Of a stretch of DNA of 64,000 nucleotides, positions 34,315 to 43,932 are shown one piece after another. Below the pieces are notes generated by a model that saw only the letters and a program-made list of their open reading frames with translations, searched no databases and was not told the origin of the DNA. Location: contig NZ_FNQN01000004.1 in the NCBI RefSeq assembly GCF_900107645.1, forward strand, positions 248,001-312,000. The letters are read 5' to 3'. How positions within the stretch are numbered: position 1 is the first letter of the stretch; every line of letters starts with the position of its first letter. The position numbers were made by a program, and so were the translations under genes. This DNA comes from Desulfuromusa kysingii (GTDB taxonomy: Bacteria; Desulfobacterota; Desulfuromonadia; Desulfuromonadales; Geopsychrobacteraceae).

Positions 34315-35745
34315 ATGGATACTCCAAAACATCAAAATAATTTCTCTAGCACAACTCAAATAATCGCCCGCGCCGATGTTGCCATCATTGGAGGAGGAGT
34401 CGTTGGCTGTGCAGTAGCCCGAAAACTCACCCTTGAAGGGGCCTCTATTGTCTTGATAGAGAAAGGAACTGATATTCTTTCCGGTGCAAGCAAAGGGAAT
34501 AGTGCAATACTCCATACCGGTTTTGATGCTCCGATTGGCTCTTTAGAATGGGAGTGTGTTCAAAATGGTTACAATGAGTATTTACAGATCAACAAAAGCC
34601 TCAATCTACCACTCCAAAAAACTGGAGCCCTTATTGCTGCCTGGTCAGAAGAACAAGAAGCAAAGTTCTCTGACATCCTTAAAAAAGGAAAAGATAATAA
34701 CGTCCACGATTTGCAACTCTTGAGCCGCAAGGAGATCCTTGAGCTTGAACCTAATCTTGGCAAGAACATACGTTCAGCCATCGTCGTTCCTCGCGAGTTT
34801 ATCATCGACCCATGGTCAACTCCCCTTGCCTATTTACAACAGGCTCTTGAAAATGGAGGAAAAGCGCTTTTTAATGCTGAGGTTACTGATGGTGAATTCG
34901 ATGGCATGAGTTGGCTTTTGAATACGCAACGTGGTCATGTTAAAGCAACACATGTCATCAATTGTGCCGGTCTCTACGGCGATATTGTCAATAGCAAAGT
35001 CCTAGGCAATTGTGATTTCACAATCAAACCCCGCAAAGGGCAATTTGTTCTCTTTGACAAGGCAGCAAGAAAATTACTTAGTTCTGTCATTTTGCCCGTT
35101 CCGACGGCCAGAACTAAGGGGATTGTTCTTTTTCCAACAATTTTTGGTAACGTTGCTGTTGGTCCAACTGCTGAAGATCAGGATGGAAGAGATGATGCCT
35201 CTGTGGATAAAGAAAATCTTCAAGCTCTTCACAATCAAGCTTTAGAAAAAATACCGGCTCTTGCCAATATCCCAATAACGGCAACTTTTGCAGGAATAAG
35301 ACCAGCAACGGAGAAAAGTGAATATCAAGTCAGCCAGGATCCTGATCGCAACTGGATCACTCTAGGAGGGATCCGATCGACAGGACTAACCTCTTCCCTT
35401 GGGCTCGCCCAGCATGTTCATCAGCTACTCTTACAAAGAGGCACTGAGTTTAAGCCACTGGTGAGCCCTATAGTCCCTTCCGTCCCAAATCTTGCGGAAA
35501 ATCAACCCCGCGATTATGAAACGTCAGGGTACGGCGAAATTGTCTGCCACTGCGAAATGGTAACTGATCGTGAAATCAATGCTGCGATGAAAGGTTCGAT
35601 GCCAGCTGGCAGTATTGCAGGATTGAAGCGGCGCACCAGAGCAACCATGGGACGCTGTCAAGGTTTCTACTGCTCAGCGCGTCTGGCTGAACTCACCAAG
35701 GGAAAATTCGAAGATTCTATTGACGTGGGGAAAGCTGATGTCTGA
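34315..35745 (+). CDS. GlpA-like FAD-dependent oxidoreductase with [2Fe-2S] domain
   Basis: A 476-residue flavoprotein. DVAIIGGGVVGCAVARKL is the FAD Rossmann motif, KGNSAILHTGFDAPIGSLE and GIRPATEKSEYQ match the glycerol-3-phosphate dehydrogenase/oxidase (DAO) family, and the C-terminus has a BFD-type cluster (VCHCEMVTDREI ... TMGRCQGFYCSARLAEL). It should oxidise a polyol phosphate and pass electrons on. It overlaps the next FAD protein by 8 bp. No ribosome site precedes the start. Confidence 0.87.
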   Translation: MDTPKHQNNFSSTTQIIARADVAIIGGGVVGCAVARKLTLEGASIVLIEKGTDILSGASKGNSAILHTGFDAPIGSLEWECVQNGYNEYLQINKSLNLPLQKTGALIAAWSEEQEAKFSDILKKGKDNNVHDLQLLSRKEILELEPNLGKNIRSAIVVPREFIIDPWSTPLAYLQQALENGGKALFNAEVTDGEFDGMSWLLNTQRGHVKATHVINCAGLYGDIVNSKVLGNCDFTIKPRKGQFVLFDKAARKLLSSVILPVPTARTKGIVLFPTIFGNVAVGPTAEDQDGRDDASVDKENLQALHNQALEKIPALANIPITATFAGIRPATEKSEYQVSQDPDRNWITLGGIRSTGLTSSLGLAQHVHQLLLQRGTEFKPLVSPIVPSVPNLAENQPRDYETSGYGEIVCHCEMVTDREINAAMKGSMPAGSIAGLKRRTRATMGRCQGFYCSARLAELTKGKFEDSIDVGKADV

Positions 35746-36766
35746 CCCTTTAAACGGTAATAATTATGATGTTGTCATAATAGGGGCGGGACCAGCAGGT
35801 CTATCTGCAGCACTAACTCTTAAAAAATCTGGGATTGAATCCGTTTTGGTGGTCGATCGCGACTCAGAGGCAGGGGGAGCCCCCCGCCATTGCGGTCATC
35901 CACCTTTCGGTATCCGAGAATATAAACGGATCATGACTGGCCCTTCATTTGCAAAAAGGTTGGTCCAATCCGCACGCGACAACAGTATCAAAATCGCACT
36001 AAAAACAACCGTAACAATGTTGCAGCCAGCTGGTAACATTACAGTCAGTTCACCTGAAGGGATGGGAAAAATTACCGCCAAGCGCGTACTCATTGCTACC
36101 GGTATCCGCGAAACCCCAAGATCTTCTCGATTGGTTTCAGGAGACAGACCACTTGGAATTTGCACCACAGGTACGCTTCAATCAATGTATTACCTGAAAA
36201 AGTTAATACCGTTTCGATATCCCGTTATCGTGGGAACTGAAATCGTTAGTTTTTCTGCCCTCTCAACCTGCAAAAAGGCAGGGATAAAGCCTGTTGCAAT
36301 GCTTGAAGAGAATCAACGCCCTACTCTTCGCTGGCCACTTTATTATGCAGCGCAAGCATTTGGCGTTCCCCTATTATTGCAGACTCAAATCGTCAAAATC
36401 ATTGGAGACCCTCGTGTAAGAGCTGTCTACGTGGCCGAAAACAAAGGGAACATTCGTGAAATTGCCTGCGATGGGGTTCTATTCAGCGGTCAATTTACTC
36501 CTGAATCAACTCTGGCTCGAATGAGCCATCTTGATCTTGACTATGCCACCAACAGTCCAATTGTTGATCAATTTGGGCGTTGTACAGACCCAACTTATTA
36601 TGCCGCCGGAAATGTTCTCCAGCACGCGACAGGAAAGAAAGCTCCAATCTACTATAATCCTAGCAACCTTCCACAACCTGTTGATGTTGCAGGTAAATGT
36701 TGGGATGAAGGCCAAATCACTGCCCAGTGGATAGTTCAGGATTTAGCTGGTAATCTTCCCCAGTAG
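35738..36766 (+). CDS. FAD/NAD-binding oxidoreductase partner
   Basis: A 342-residue pyridine nucleotide-disulfide-type flavoprotein. YDVVIIGAGPAGLSAALTLKKSG is the FAD motif; GGAPRHCGHPPFGIREY and IATGIRETPRSSRLVSGDRP resemble the small FAD subunit found beside GlpA-like proteins with BFD domains. The ATG at 35738 with TGGGGAAA is preferred over 35720. It probably forms a complex with the upstream protein. Its exact role is not known. Confidence 0.82.
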   Translation: MSDPLNGNNYDVVIIGAGPAGLSAALTLKKSGIESVLVVDRDSEAGGAPRHCGHPPFGIREYKRIMTGPSFAKRLVQSARDNSIKIALKTTVTMLQPAGNITVSSPEGMGKITAKRVLIATGIRETPRSSRLVSGDRPLGICTTGTLQSMYYLKKLIPFRYPVIVGTEIVSFSALSTCKKAGIKPVAMLEENQRPTLRWPLYYAAQAFGVPLLLQTQIVKIIGDPRVRAVYVAENKGNIREIACDGVLFSGQFTPESTLARMSHLDLDYATNSPIVDQFGRCTDPTYYAAGNVLQHATGKKAPIYYNPSNLPQPVDVAGKCWDEGQITAQWIVQDLAGNLPQ

Positions 36767-36909
36767 ACCGTCAAACTTCATAAGAACCTACTGCAACTAC
36801 GTAACCACAGACAGCAATCTGATTTTGACTTTTATGCAGATAAAATGGCAATAAAAGAGCATCCATAAATATATTAAAAACCAGCTTATATAGAAAATAG
36901 GAAAATGTG

Positions 36910-38331
36910 ATGTCCATACTCGCAATTGACCAAGGAACAACCAGCACCCACGCTTTATTAGTTGGCAGCTCTGGAATTCAAACGACTGCAAAAACTTTAG
37001 AGCACCAGCAATTCTACCCAAAAGCAGGTTGGGTTGAACACGACCCTGAAGAATTGATTCAAAATATTCGGTGCTGCATTGACAGCTGTGATGATATACA
37101 AGCTATCGGCATCGCCAACCAGGGAGAAAGTTGTCTGGCTTGGGATGCCGATTCAAAACGTGCTATCTCTCCTATCATTGTCTGGCAAGACAATCGCACC
37201 CAGCTTACAATAGATAAGCTAAAATCTGAAAAGCAACAACAACGTGTCCTGGAATTATCGGGATTACCGTTAGACACCTATTTTTCTGCTACCAAGCTGA
37301 GATGGATTATAGACAATATTCCTGCAGCAAAAGAGTTACTTCAGCGCGGAAAACTGCGGTTAGGAACTACCGACTCTTTTTTTCTTGATCGTTTCACCGG
37401 CCACTTTGCAACTGACATAAGCACAGCTTCCAGAACATCATTAATGAATCTGCATACAGGCCAATGGGATGAAGAGTTATGTCACATTTTTGGTGTCCCG
37501 ATGGAAGTATTACCCGAGATTGTCAGCACGACAGGTGACTTTGGTGCAGTCGAGTCCAAGGGGAGGGTGATTCCTATCACTGCAAGTATCGTTGACCAAC
37601 AGGCGGCACTATATGGACATGGCTGCATAAATAATGGTGATGCAAAAATAACTTTTGGTACTGGGGCCTTTGCACTAGTTGTCACTGGTGCGACTCCAGA
37701 ACAATCACCAAATCAGGGGTTATTGCCAACTGTAGCCTGGCAATTAAAAGGACAGCCCCCCATATACGCTCTAGACGGTGGCATCTTCTCTGCGGGGTCA
37801 GCAATCAATTGGGCGCGTTCTCTAGGATTATTTCAGGAGTATAGCCAAATTCAACATTTTGAGACAAACAGTGCTATTGAAAGAGACCTTGCTTTCGTTC
37901 CTGCTTTATCAGGTTTGGGTTGTCCTTATTGGGACAGAACTGCTGGTGGTTTATGGATCGGTTTGTCATTACATACTCGAGCAGCGGATTTAGTTCAATC
38001 TATTCTGGAAGGAATTGCTTTCAGAGCAGCTGAAGTCATTAACTCAATGAATGAGTTTGTATCCATCAAAGAGGTGATTTCAATCGATGGTGGACTAGCT
38101 GCAAACCCCTATTTATGCCAGTTTCTGGCTGATGTTCTGAGTCGACAGGTTACCGTTCAATCTTCAACGGAATTAACAGCATATGGAACTGCATGCCTTG
38201 CCGCTGAAGGGGAATTTGAGCCATACCCGATAAAAGACAGTACTAAAAAATATCTGCCTCAAACCAACAGAGATTCTCAGTTACTAAAGTTCCAAACGGC
38301 TGTAAGCAGGGCTGCTGATTGGCGACTCTGA
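36910..38331 (+). CDS. Glycerol-kinase-like FGGY kinase with altered substrate motif
   Basis: A 473-residue FGGY kinase. ILAIDQGTTSTHALLV is the phosphate-binding loop, VDQQAALYGHG holds the catalytic Asp, and FGTGAFALV, GCPYWDRTAGG and IDGGLAANPYLCQFLADVL match glycerol kinase. In GlpK the motif NQRET contacts glycerol through Arg; here it reads NQGES, so the Arg is lost. The substrate may be another short polyol. GTG at 36907 is an alternative start; AGGAAAA lies upstream. It follows the oxidoreductase pair by about 140 bp. Confidence 0.85.
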   Translation: MSILAIDQGTTSTHALLVGSSGIQTTAKTLEHQQFYPKAGWVEHDPEELIQNIRCCIDSCDDIQAIGIANQGESCLAWDADSKRAISPIIVWQDNRTQLTIDKLKSEKQQQRVLELSGLPLDTYFSATKLRWIIDNIPAAKELLQRGKLRLGTTDSFFLDRFTGHFATDISTASRTSLMNLHTGQWDEELCHIFGVPMEVLPEIVSTTGDFGAVESKGRVIPITASIVDQQAALYGHGCINNGDAKITFGTGAFALVVTGATPEQSPNQGLLPTVAWQLKGQPPIYALDGGIFSAGSAINWARSLGLFQEYSQIQHFETNSAIERDLAFVPALSGLGCPYWDRTAGGLWIGLSLHTRAADLVQSILEGIAFRAAEVINSMNEFVSIKEVISIDGGLAANPYLCQFLADVLSRQVTVQSSTELTAYGTACLAAEGEFEPYPIKDSTKKYLPQTNRDSQLLKFQTAVSRAADWRL

Positions 38332-38897
38332 TACGGCTTTCTCAGGACATGGAGACGACATTTTTGTGCCGCTTCTAGAATAAACGGCTTATCTCAACTC
38401 ACGTCCCCACACGGGTGCATAGGCGGCTTAGAAAAGATGATTGAAATTTTTTTGCGACAATGGCACGGTTCGTTATGATTGGCTTTTACAATACATGCTT
38501 CACGTGATCGCAGAAGTGCCGATAATAACGAACGAATATAGTACGAAATAGAATCACACCAAAACAGAAGCAGGCAATGGCGGCATAAGTCTACTTCTGG
38601 CCTCTTTTAAAAATGGAAAGATGCCCCTCTCCACACGACCCTCCATGACATAAGTAAGAACAAAACATACAAAAACCTAGCATTTTCTTAACGGAAACAT
38701 AACATCCGAAGATTAGAAATACCCCTTCATTGATGCAGATATTTGAAATCGAGCAGGGTTCCATTCTGCCCCCTGTCCGAACGGCTCATTCAAAATCTGC
38801 CTATCCATAACTCAACGTTAACAAAATCGATCATCAAGATGCCTATCACCACACAACCTGTTTCTACCCCATGGCCGCAGGCAAGGGCGAATAAATA
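38332..38897. other. 566-bp gap without recognised gene
   Basis: No ORF in this stretch looks real. It contains the second copy of a dispersed repeat (38419-38442). It should also hold the promoter for the YibE/F operon, but I see no clear hexamers. Decayed mobile DNA is possible. Confidence 0.4.
38419..38442. repeat. Dispersed short repeat, copy 2
   Basis: ATAGGCGGCTTAG (38419-38431) followed by AAAAGATGATTGA repeats the sequence at 13627-13650 with few changes. It lies 88 bp after the kinase gene. Confidence 0.4.
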
Positions 38898-40139
38898 ATG
38901 TTCAAAAAAAATTCTAAAATACTGACTAATAACTTAGACATTATTACCTCTATCCTTCTCGTCATTATTTGTGTCGTCATCATTCTTGTTATCCGCCAAC
39001 TGGATTATTCCAGCTACTCCAAAGGAAGGACTGGCTCAACGATCACTTATGAAAAGTGTAGAGTTCTCAATGTCATTGAGGAAAACCTTAAAAAAAGCAA
39101 TCTTTCCGAAAAGATACTAGTAGGCAAGCAAAATCTGCAAATTTACTTACTTAGCGGTAAATACAAAGGCGAAACTCTAACGGCAAGCAATCGTCTAAGC
39201 GTATACAACAGCGTTCTTGCAAAAAAAGGGCAGAAGTTAACAGTCATTGTTGATGAACTGAAAAACGGCAAGTTTAAAGTTCGCGTTTATAACTATGACA
39301 GAGCTCCCTATATTTATATCTTCGCTTTGATTTTTCTCTTCACAATGGTGTTGATCAGCGGCAAAAAAGGACTCATGTCATGTTTGAGTCTGGTCTACAC
39401 CCTCGTCAGCATACTGTTCATATTTTTACCTTTGATTATGAGAGGTTATTCCCCCGTCTGGTCTTCAATCGGTGTTGTTGTCCTCGTGACCACCGCAAAC
39501 ATGGTTTTTTTGAACGGAATCAGCAAGAAGACTTTTTGTGCCATCAGCGGAACAGCCTCAGGAGTTGTCCTTTCTGGACTCATCTTACTTCTCTACAGCA
39601 GTTTGGTCCATATCTCGGGATTTAAACTAGAGGAGGCGGAAAGCCTTCTTTTTATCCGTCAAAAAACGAGCTTGGGAGTAGAGAATATCCTTTTTGCCGG
39701 CATCCTCATCGCAGCCATGGGTGCTGTTATGGACACGGCTCTGTCCATTGTCTCTGCGATCTATGAGCTGCATGTCAATGTTCAGAATTGTGGTGCCATG
39801 AAGCTCTTTAAGACGGGGATGAATGTCGGAAAGGATATGATCGGGACCATGTCCAACACCCTGATCTTGGCTTTCGTCGGCTCTGCTCTGTCAACCATCA
39901 TCGTCCTTGATTTCTATTCAGTTCAATACAACCACCTAATTAATTCAAACTTTGTCGCCATCGAAATTGTCCAAGCTTTAGCAGGCAGTATGGGGGTCAT
40001 ACTGACCATCCCCATCACTGCCGCCTTAACTGCCAGATTATTACAGCGAGAAAGCTGGAGTGAGCAACAAAAACGCAACTCCAATATCTCATTAAATGGG
40101 ACTGAAAAGTCCACTAGCCAAGGAGACGAACAGAAATGA
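38898..40139 (+). CDS. YibE/F-family membrane protein
   Basis: A 413-residue integral membrane protein. One N-terminal helix (about 15-35) is followed by an extracytoplasmic domain (to about 140) and six or more helices. AAMGAVMDTALSIVSAIYEL and IGTMSNTLILAFVGSAL are the conserved YibE/F blocks. The function of the family is not established; a transport role has been proposed. Its stop overlaps the phosphatase start, so they are translationally coupled. Confidence 0.85.
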   Translation: MFKKNSKILTNNLDIITSILLVIICVVIILVIRQLDYSSYSKGRTGSTITYEKCRVLNVIEENLKKSNLSEKILVGKQNLQIYLLSGKYKGETLTASNRLSVYNSVLAKKGQKLTVIVDELKNGKFKVRVYNYDRAPYIYIFALIFLFTMVLISGKKGLMSCLSLVYTLVSILFIFLPLIMRGYSPVWSSIGVVVLVTTANMVFLNGISKKTFCAISGTASGVVLSGLILLLYSSLVHISGFKLEEAESLLFIRQKTSLGVENILFAGILIAAMGAVMDTALSIVSAIYELHVNVQNCGAMKLFKTGMNVGKDMIGTMSNTLILAFVGSALSTIIVLDFYSVQYNHLINSNFVAIEIVQALAGSMGVILTIPITAALTARLLQRESWSEQQKRNSNISLNGTEKSTSQGDEQK

Positions 40140-41560
40140 ACATGTTACAGCAGTTGTCCCGATTGTTTTTACTTGTCAGTTTTGCCTTAGGAGTTCCCGT
40201 TGTGGCAAGCGCTTATGATGCTTACAACATCACGATTCAGCTTGGCAGCAATGAACAGGAGCTGAACTTTACTTGGTTCACCAGAAGCGAACCAACTGGA
40301 TATGAAGAACTTATGGTGTACGATGTCTCAGACCTATCTGAATCTTATGCTGCGACCTGTACTGAGGTTGATGTCGAAGAAGGAGAATCATTGGGTGGCC
40401 CTCCTGGAACGGATACAACCGATGATACAACTGATGATTCGATTGATGAGGATGACTCAACGGTATACTCCTGCAGAGTCACCTCTGTTAGCGTAGAGGA
40501 GAGCAGCACGTATTATTATATTCTCGGAGACGGAGATAGCTACACCGAAAGCGTTGATTTCCAAACTGAAGATAGTCAGGACTACAATTTCATTTTTGTC
40601 GGAGACCCACAGATCGGTTCACACGATACTGAGGAAGATGCAGAAGGATGGAGTGAGACTGTCACAAAGGCGTTGACAACCTTTCCTGAGACCAGCTTTA
40701 TCTTAAGTGCCGGCGATCAGGTCAATACCGCATCCTCTGACAGCGAATATGATGGATTTTTCGCAGCAACTGAACTCTCATCGACACCATTTGCTCCCGC
40801 ACTTGGCAATCATGATACCAACGACCTCTACTCCTACCATTTCAGTGTACCTAATGAATCACAAGACTATGGTGTGACCGATGGTGGCGGTGATTATTGG
40901 TTTACATATGGTGACACCCTCTTCATGGTAATAAACACCAACAGCGACAGCAATTCAGAGCATGAAACTTTCGTTGAAGAGGCAATCGAAGCAAATCCAG
41001 ACGTTCAATGGAAAATAGTTGTCTTTCACCATTCCATCTTCAGCTCAGCCAGTCATGTCGACGATGTCAATGATATCAGAACCGTCATGTACCCAATCAT
41101 CGACGATAACGATATCGACATGGTTCTTTCAGGTCATGATCACTTCTATGCCCGCACCTATCAGCTATCCGGTGGCGAAATTGTTGAAGGTGGAGCCAGC
41201 TACACATCAACTGATCGAAGATCTGGTGAAGAGGTAACAAAACATGTCGACCTAGTAGGCGACGTTATCGATATTGATAATAAAAAGATAATCGGACAGA
41301 CCGTTGTTGTTGATCCGGAGGGGACGGTATATATCACTGCCAACTCTGCAAGTGGTAGCAAATACTACGACTTTACAGACATTGATGGGTACACTAATTA
41401 TTACTTCGCCATGTATGAGCAACTGGAAACACCAACATACCTAAATGTTAAAATCAGCGGTTACACGGTAACAGTTTCTTCTTATCGTACAGACACAGGG
41501 GAGCTTCTTGATAGCTATTCGATCGTAAAAAGTCGAGAAGGTCGCCATGCATATGAATAA
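40136..41560 (+). CDS. Secreted purple-acid-phosphatase-like metallophosphoesterase
   Basis: A 474-residue exported enzyme. A Sec signal (1-25, ending ASAYDA) precedes a fibronectin-like N-terminal domain and a calcineurin-type domain with all metal motifs: GDPQIG, GDQVN, GNHDT, FHHS and GHDHFYART. The N-terminal domain carries a Thr/Asp-rich insertion at about 95-118. The mature protein is very acidic, consistent with a saline habitat. It should hydrolyse phosphomonoesters outside the cytoplasm. It is coupled to the YibE/F gene. Confidence 0.85.
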   Translation: MNMLQQLSRLFLLVSFALGVPVVASAYDAYNITIQLGSNEQELNFTWFTRSEPTGYEELMVYDVSDLSESYAATCTEVDVEEGESLGGPPGTDTTDDTTDDSIDEDDSTVYSCRVTSVSVEESSTYYYILGDGDSYTESVDFQTEDSQDYNFIFVGDPQIGSHDTEEDAEGWSETVTKALTTFPETSFILSAGDQVNTASSDSEYDGFFAATELSSTPFAPALGNHDTNDLYSYHFSVPNESQDYGVTDGGGDYWFTYGDTLFMVINTNSDSNSEHETFVEEAIEANPDVQWKIVVFHHSIFSSASHVDDVNDIRTVMYPIIDDNDIDMVLSGHDHFYARTYQLSGGEIVEGGASYTSTDRRSGEEVTKHVDLVGDVIDIDNKKIIGQTVVVDPEGTVYITANSASGSKYYDFTDIDGYTNYYFAMYEQLETPTYLNVKISGYTVTVSSYRTDTGELLDSYSIVKSREGRHAYE

Positions 41561-41675
41561 TGAGTCCTGGAAGAATGAATGGAAATATTGCTTTTTTTGT
41601 GAAGATTCAGATCTGTGATAATTGACGATCTTCAATAAATTACGTATTAAAATTTTTAAGATAAGGACAAAAACG

Positions 41676-42434
41676 ATGAAAAGATTGTTATGGCTTTTAG
41701 TTCTGATTTTACTTTTTATTGCTGGATGTGGAGATAATGATAGCAGTAGCAACGGTGTCTCTTCAGGATTCACCTCGTCAATGATTGACGATGATACCTA
41801 TTATCTCTCTTATGAGAAAGATGGTGAAACCGTACAATCAACGATCTATTTCTCAGATGGGACTGCAACAGTTATTGATGAATGGTACGACAGTGAGGGT
41901 AACTACCTGTACAGGGGCACATATCAGCTTATAGTCACCCTGAATGACGATGGGTCTCTCACAGCGACAAGCAGCTCTTCTGACGAAGAAGACACCCTTT
42001 CTGAAAGCAGCGATTACACTGTCGAATGGTCTTTTGATTCAGATTCCTGGATCGATGATTGGCATACTGAGATTCCTGACGATTGGTACGAGACGAATGA
42101 ATTTACCTCCGACATGATCGACAACGATATTTATTATGTATCTTATCAGGATGGATTATATACTGTTCAGGAGACCATTACTTTTTCTGGTGATGCGGTC
42201 CTGGTTTCTAAGAATTATTACGATGACAATGGAGTCTGGAGTTCATCTGAAGAGGATACCTCCTATGTTATTACCCTAAATGACGATGGAACCCTCTCCG
42301 GAATTACAAACAATGGCATTGTCACTTTCATCCTTGTCAGCGAAACGGAAGAGTTCCTTTTGGTCTACGCAGCTGATGACAAATACAGCTATACGGGAAC
42401 AGATAACTGGTACTTCTCTGATCCAACAGAATAA
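41676..42434 (+). CDS. Acidic lipoprotein with internal duplication
   Basis: A 252-residue predicted lipoprotein: MKRLLWLLVLILLFIAGC is a type II signal with lipobox IAGC. The mature chain is Asp/Ser-rich and consists of two related units (FTSSMIDDDTYYLSYEKDG and FTSDMIDNDIYYVSYQDG, each ending in TLNDDGxL), probably beta-rich domains. The ATG at 41676 with AAGGAC is preferred over 41622. It follows the phosphatase by about 115 bp. The function is unknown. Confidence 0.8.
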   Translation: MKRLLWLLVLILLFIAGCGDNDSSSNGVSSGFTSSMIDDDTYYLSYEKDGETVQSTIYFSDGTATVIDEWYDSEGNYLYRGTYQLIVTLNDDGSLTATSSSSDEEDTLSESSDYTVEWSFDSDSWIDDWHTEIPDDWYETNEFTSDMIDNDIYYVSYQDGLYTVQETITFSGDAVLVSKNYYDDNGVWSSSEEDTSYVITLNDDGTLSGITNNGIVTFILVSETEEFLLVYAADDKYSYTGTDNWYFSDPTE

Positions 42435-42592
42435 ATCTGCTCAAAAGAGCAGGAAGACTAACAAAAGAAGGAAACTAAACCACTTAAAATTGATAGTATG
42501 ACGGTGCTAGCTTAATTTTATCTGTGCACTGCGGTCAGCAGAGAGGCTACTTTCTAAATAATCCCTTCAACTAAAGCGACAAACGATAAAGA

Positions 42593-42615
42593 GGAGCACC
42601 TTTTGTGCTCCCCTT
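42593..42615 (+). terminator. Terminator after the lipoprotein gene
   Basis: GGAGCAC and GTGCTCC pair around a CTTTT loop (42593-42611) and CCCTTT follows. It lies between convergent genes, 160 bp after the lipoprotein and 100 bp before the end of the M20 gene, and could work for both strands. Confidence 0.55.
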
Positions 42616-42712
42616 TGTTGACGCACTTACTCAATCCCATCCGGTAAATCTTTTAAAGATTTCAGCTTAATCATAGTCATTGTTGCTTCAACGCTGAGTT
42701 CCCATTAAGGTT

Positions 42713-43897
42713 TCAAGTCGCAATAGCCAGAGATTTATCGAGCAACTTAAAAGCTGTTCTGACAAACAGTTCCGTTCCAAAAAGCAATGCGCCTTCATCA
42801 ATATCGAACATAGGATGATGGTGTGGGTAGACTGTGCTTTTCTTAGTATCGTGAATCCCAACAAAAGCAAAAGCACCAGGTGCGTGTGCAAGGTAGGAAG
42901 AAAAATCTTCACCAGCCATGGTTCGGTGTATAGCAGAGACCTTTTCAGCACCAACAGTTTCTGCCGCAGCTTGACGTGCATATTTCGCAATCACCGGATC
43001 ATTGGACAGCAACGCGTTGCCCTGCTGAAATGACAGTTCATACGTTGCATCATATGCTTTGCAAATTTGATCGATGACCGTTTCAAAACGTTCTAAGAGC
43101 TTCTCCCCTTCTGGATACAAAAAGCGAATCGAGCCTTCGATCTCAACCTTCTCAGGAATGATCGTCGAGCTTGTTCCAGCTTGAATTTTTGTAATCATAA
43201 TAGCTGCAGGATCAAGAGCATCGACTTGTCGGGTTTGGATCCCCTGAATGGCCTGGATAATCAGCGTAGAAACATAGATTGGATCAATGGATTTATGTGC
43301 AAATCCCGCATGTCCTCCACGACCGTTCACAGTGAGATTAAAATAATACGATGCAGCCATTTGCGGTCCATCCACAATGTCAACACTGCCTGTTGCACAT
43401 TGAGACCACAGATGCATTCCGAATACAGCATCGACTTTCGGATCCAACATGACACCATCTTCGATCACTTTCCAAGCGCCAGCATCTTCTTCATTCGGTT
43501 GAAAAAGAATTTTCACTGTCCCGGAAAACTGTTCTCGCAGAGAAAAAATAATGCGCGATGCGACTAAAAGCATTGCCATGTGACCATCATGGCCACAAGC
43601 ATGCATTATTCCAGGGGATTCTGAAGCATAAGCTAAACCCGTTTCCTCAAAAACAGGGAGCGCATCCATATCGGAACGCAATAATACGGTGCGTCCTGGT
43701 TTCGTCCCCTCTATAGTAGCAACGACACCTGTCCCGGCGATAGGATTGGGATGAAGACCAAGATCTTTCAGGTATGCGATGATTTTTTTTTGGGTGTTAA
43801 ATTCCGCAAATCCGATTTCAGGGTGGCGATGAAAATACCTGCGCAATTCCTTTAATTCATCGGAAAAAGATTGAACTTTTTGTGTTATTTCAAACAT
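42713..43897 (-). CDS. M20-family N-acyl-amino-acid amidohydrolase
   Basis: A 394-residue metallopeptidase of the M20D/HipO-AbgB group. LRRYFHRHPEIGFAEF, LLRSDMDALPV, MHACGHDGHMA and FQPNEEDAGAW supply the metal ligands and catalytic Glu; the dimerisation domain has NGRGGHAGFAHKSIDP. It should cleave an N-acyl or amide bond from an amino acid in the cytoplasm. It is the last gene of a TRAP-aminotransferase operon, so an imported N-acylated amino acid could be its substrate. Confidence 0.92.
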   Translation of the reverse strand: MFEITQKVQSFSDELKELRRYFHRHPEIGFAEFNTQKKIIAYLKDLGLHPNPIAGTGVVATIEGTKPGRTVLLRSDMDALPVFEETGLAYASESPGIMHACGHDGHMAMLLVASRIIFSLREQFSGTVKILFQPNEEDAGAWKVIEDGVMLDPKVDAVFGMHLWSQCATGSVDIVDGPQMAASYYFNLTVNGRGGHAGFAHKSIDPIYVSTLIIQAIQGIQTRQVDALDPAAIMITKIQAGTSSTIIPEKVEIEGSIRFLYPEGEKLLERFETVIDQICKAYDATYELSFQQGNALLSNDPVIAKYARQAAAETVGAEKVSAIHRTMAGEDFSSYLAHAPGAFAFVGIHDTKKSTVYPHHHPMFDIDEGALLFGTELFVRTAFKLLDKSLAIAT

Positions 43898-43932
43898 ATC
43901 AATACAAAAACCTCTATTAGGAATAAATGTGC

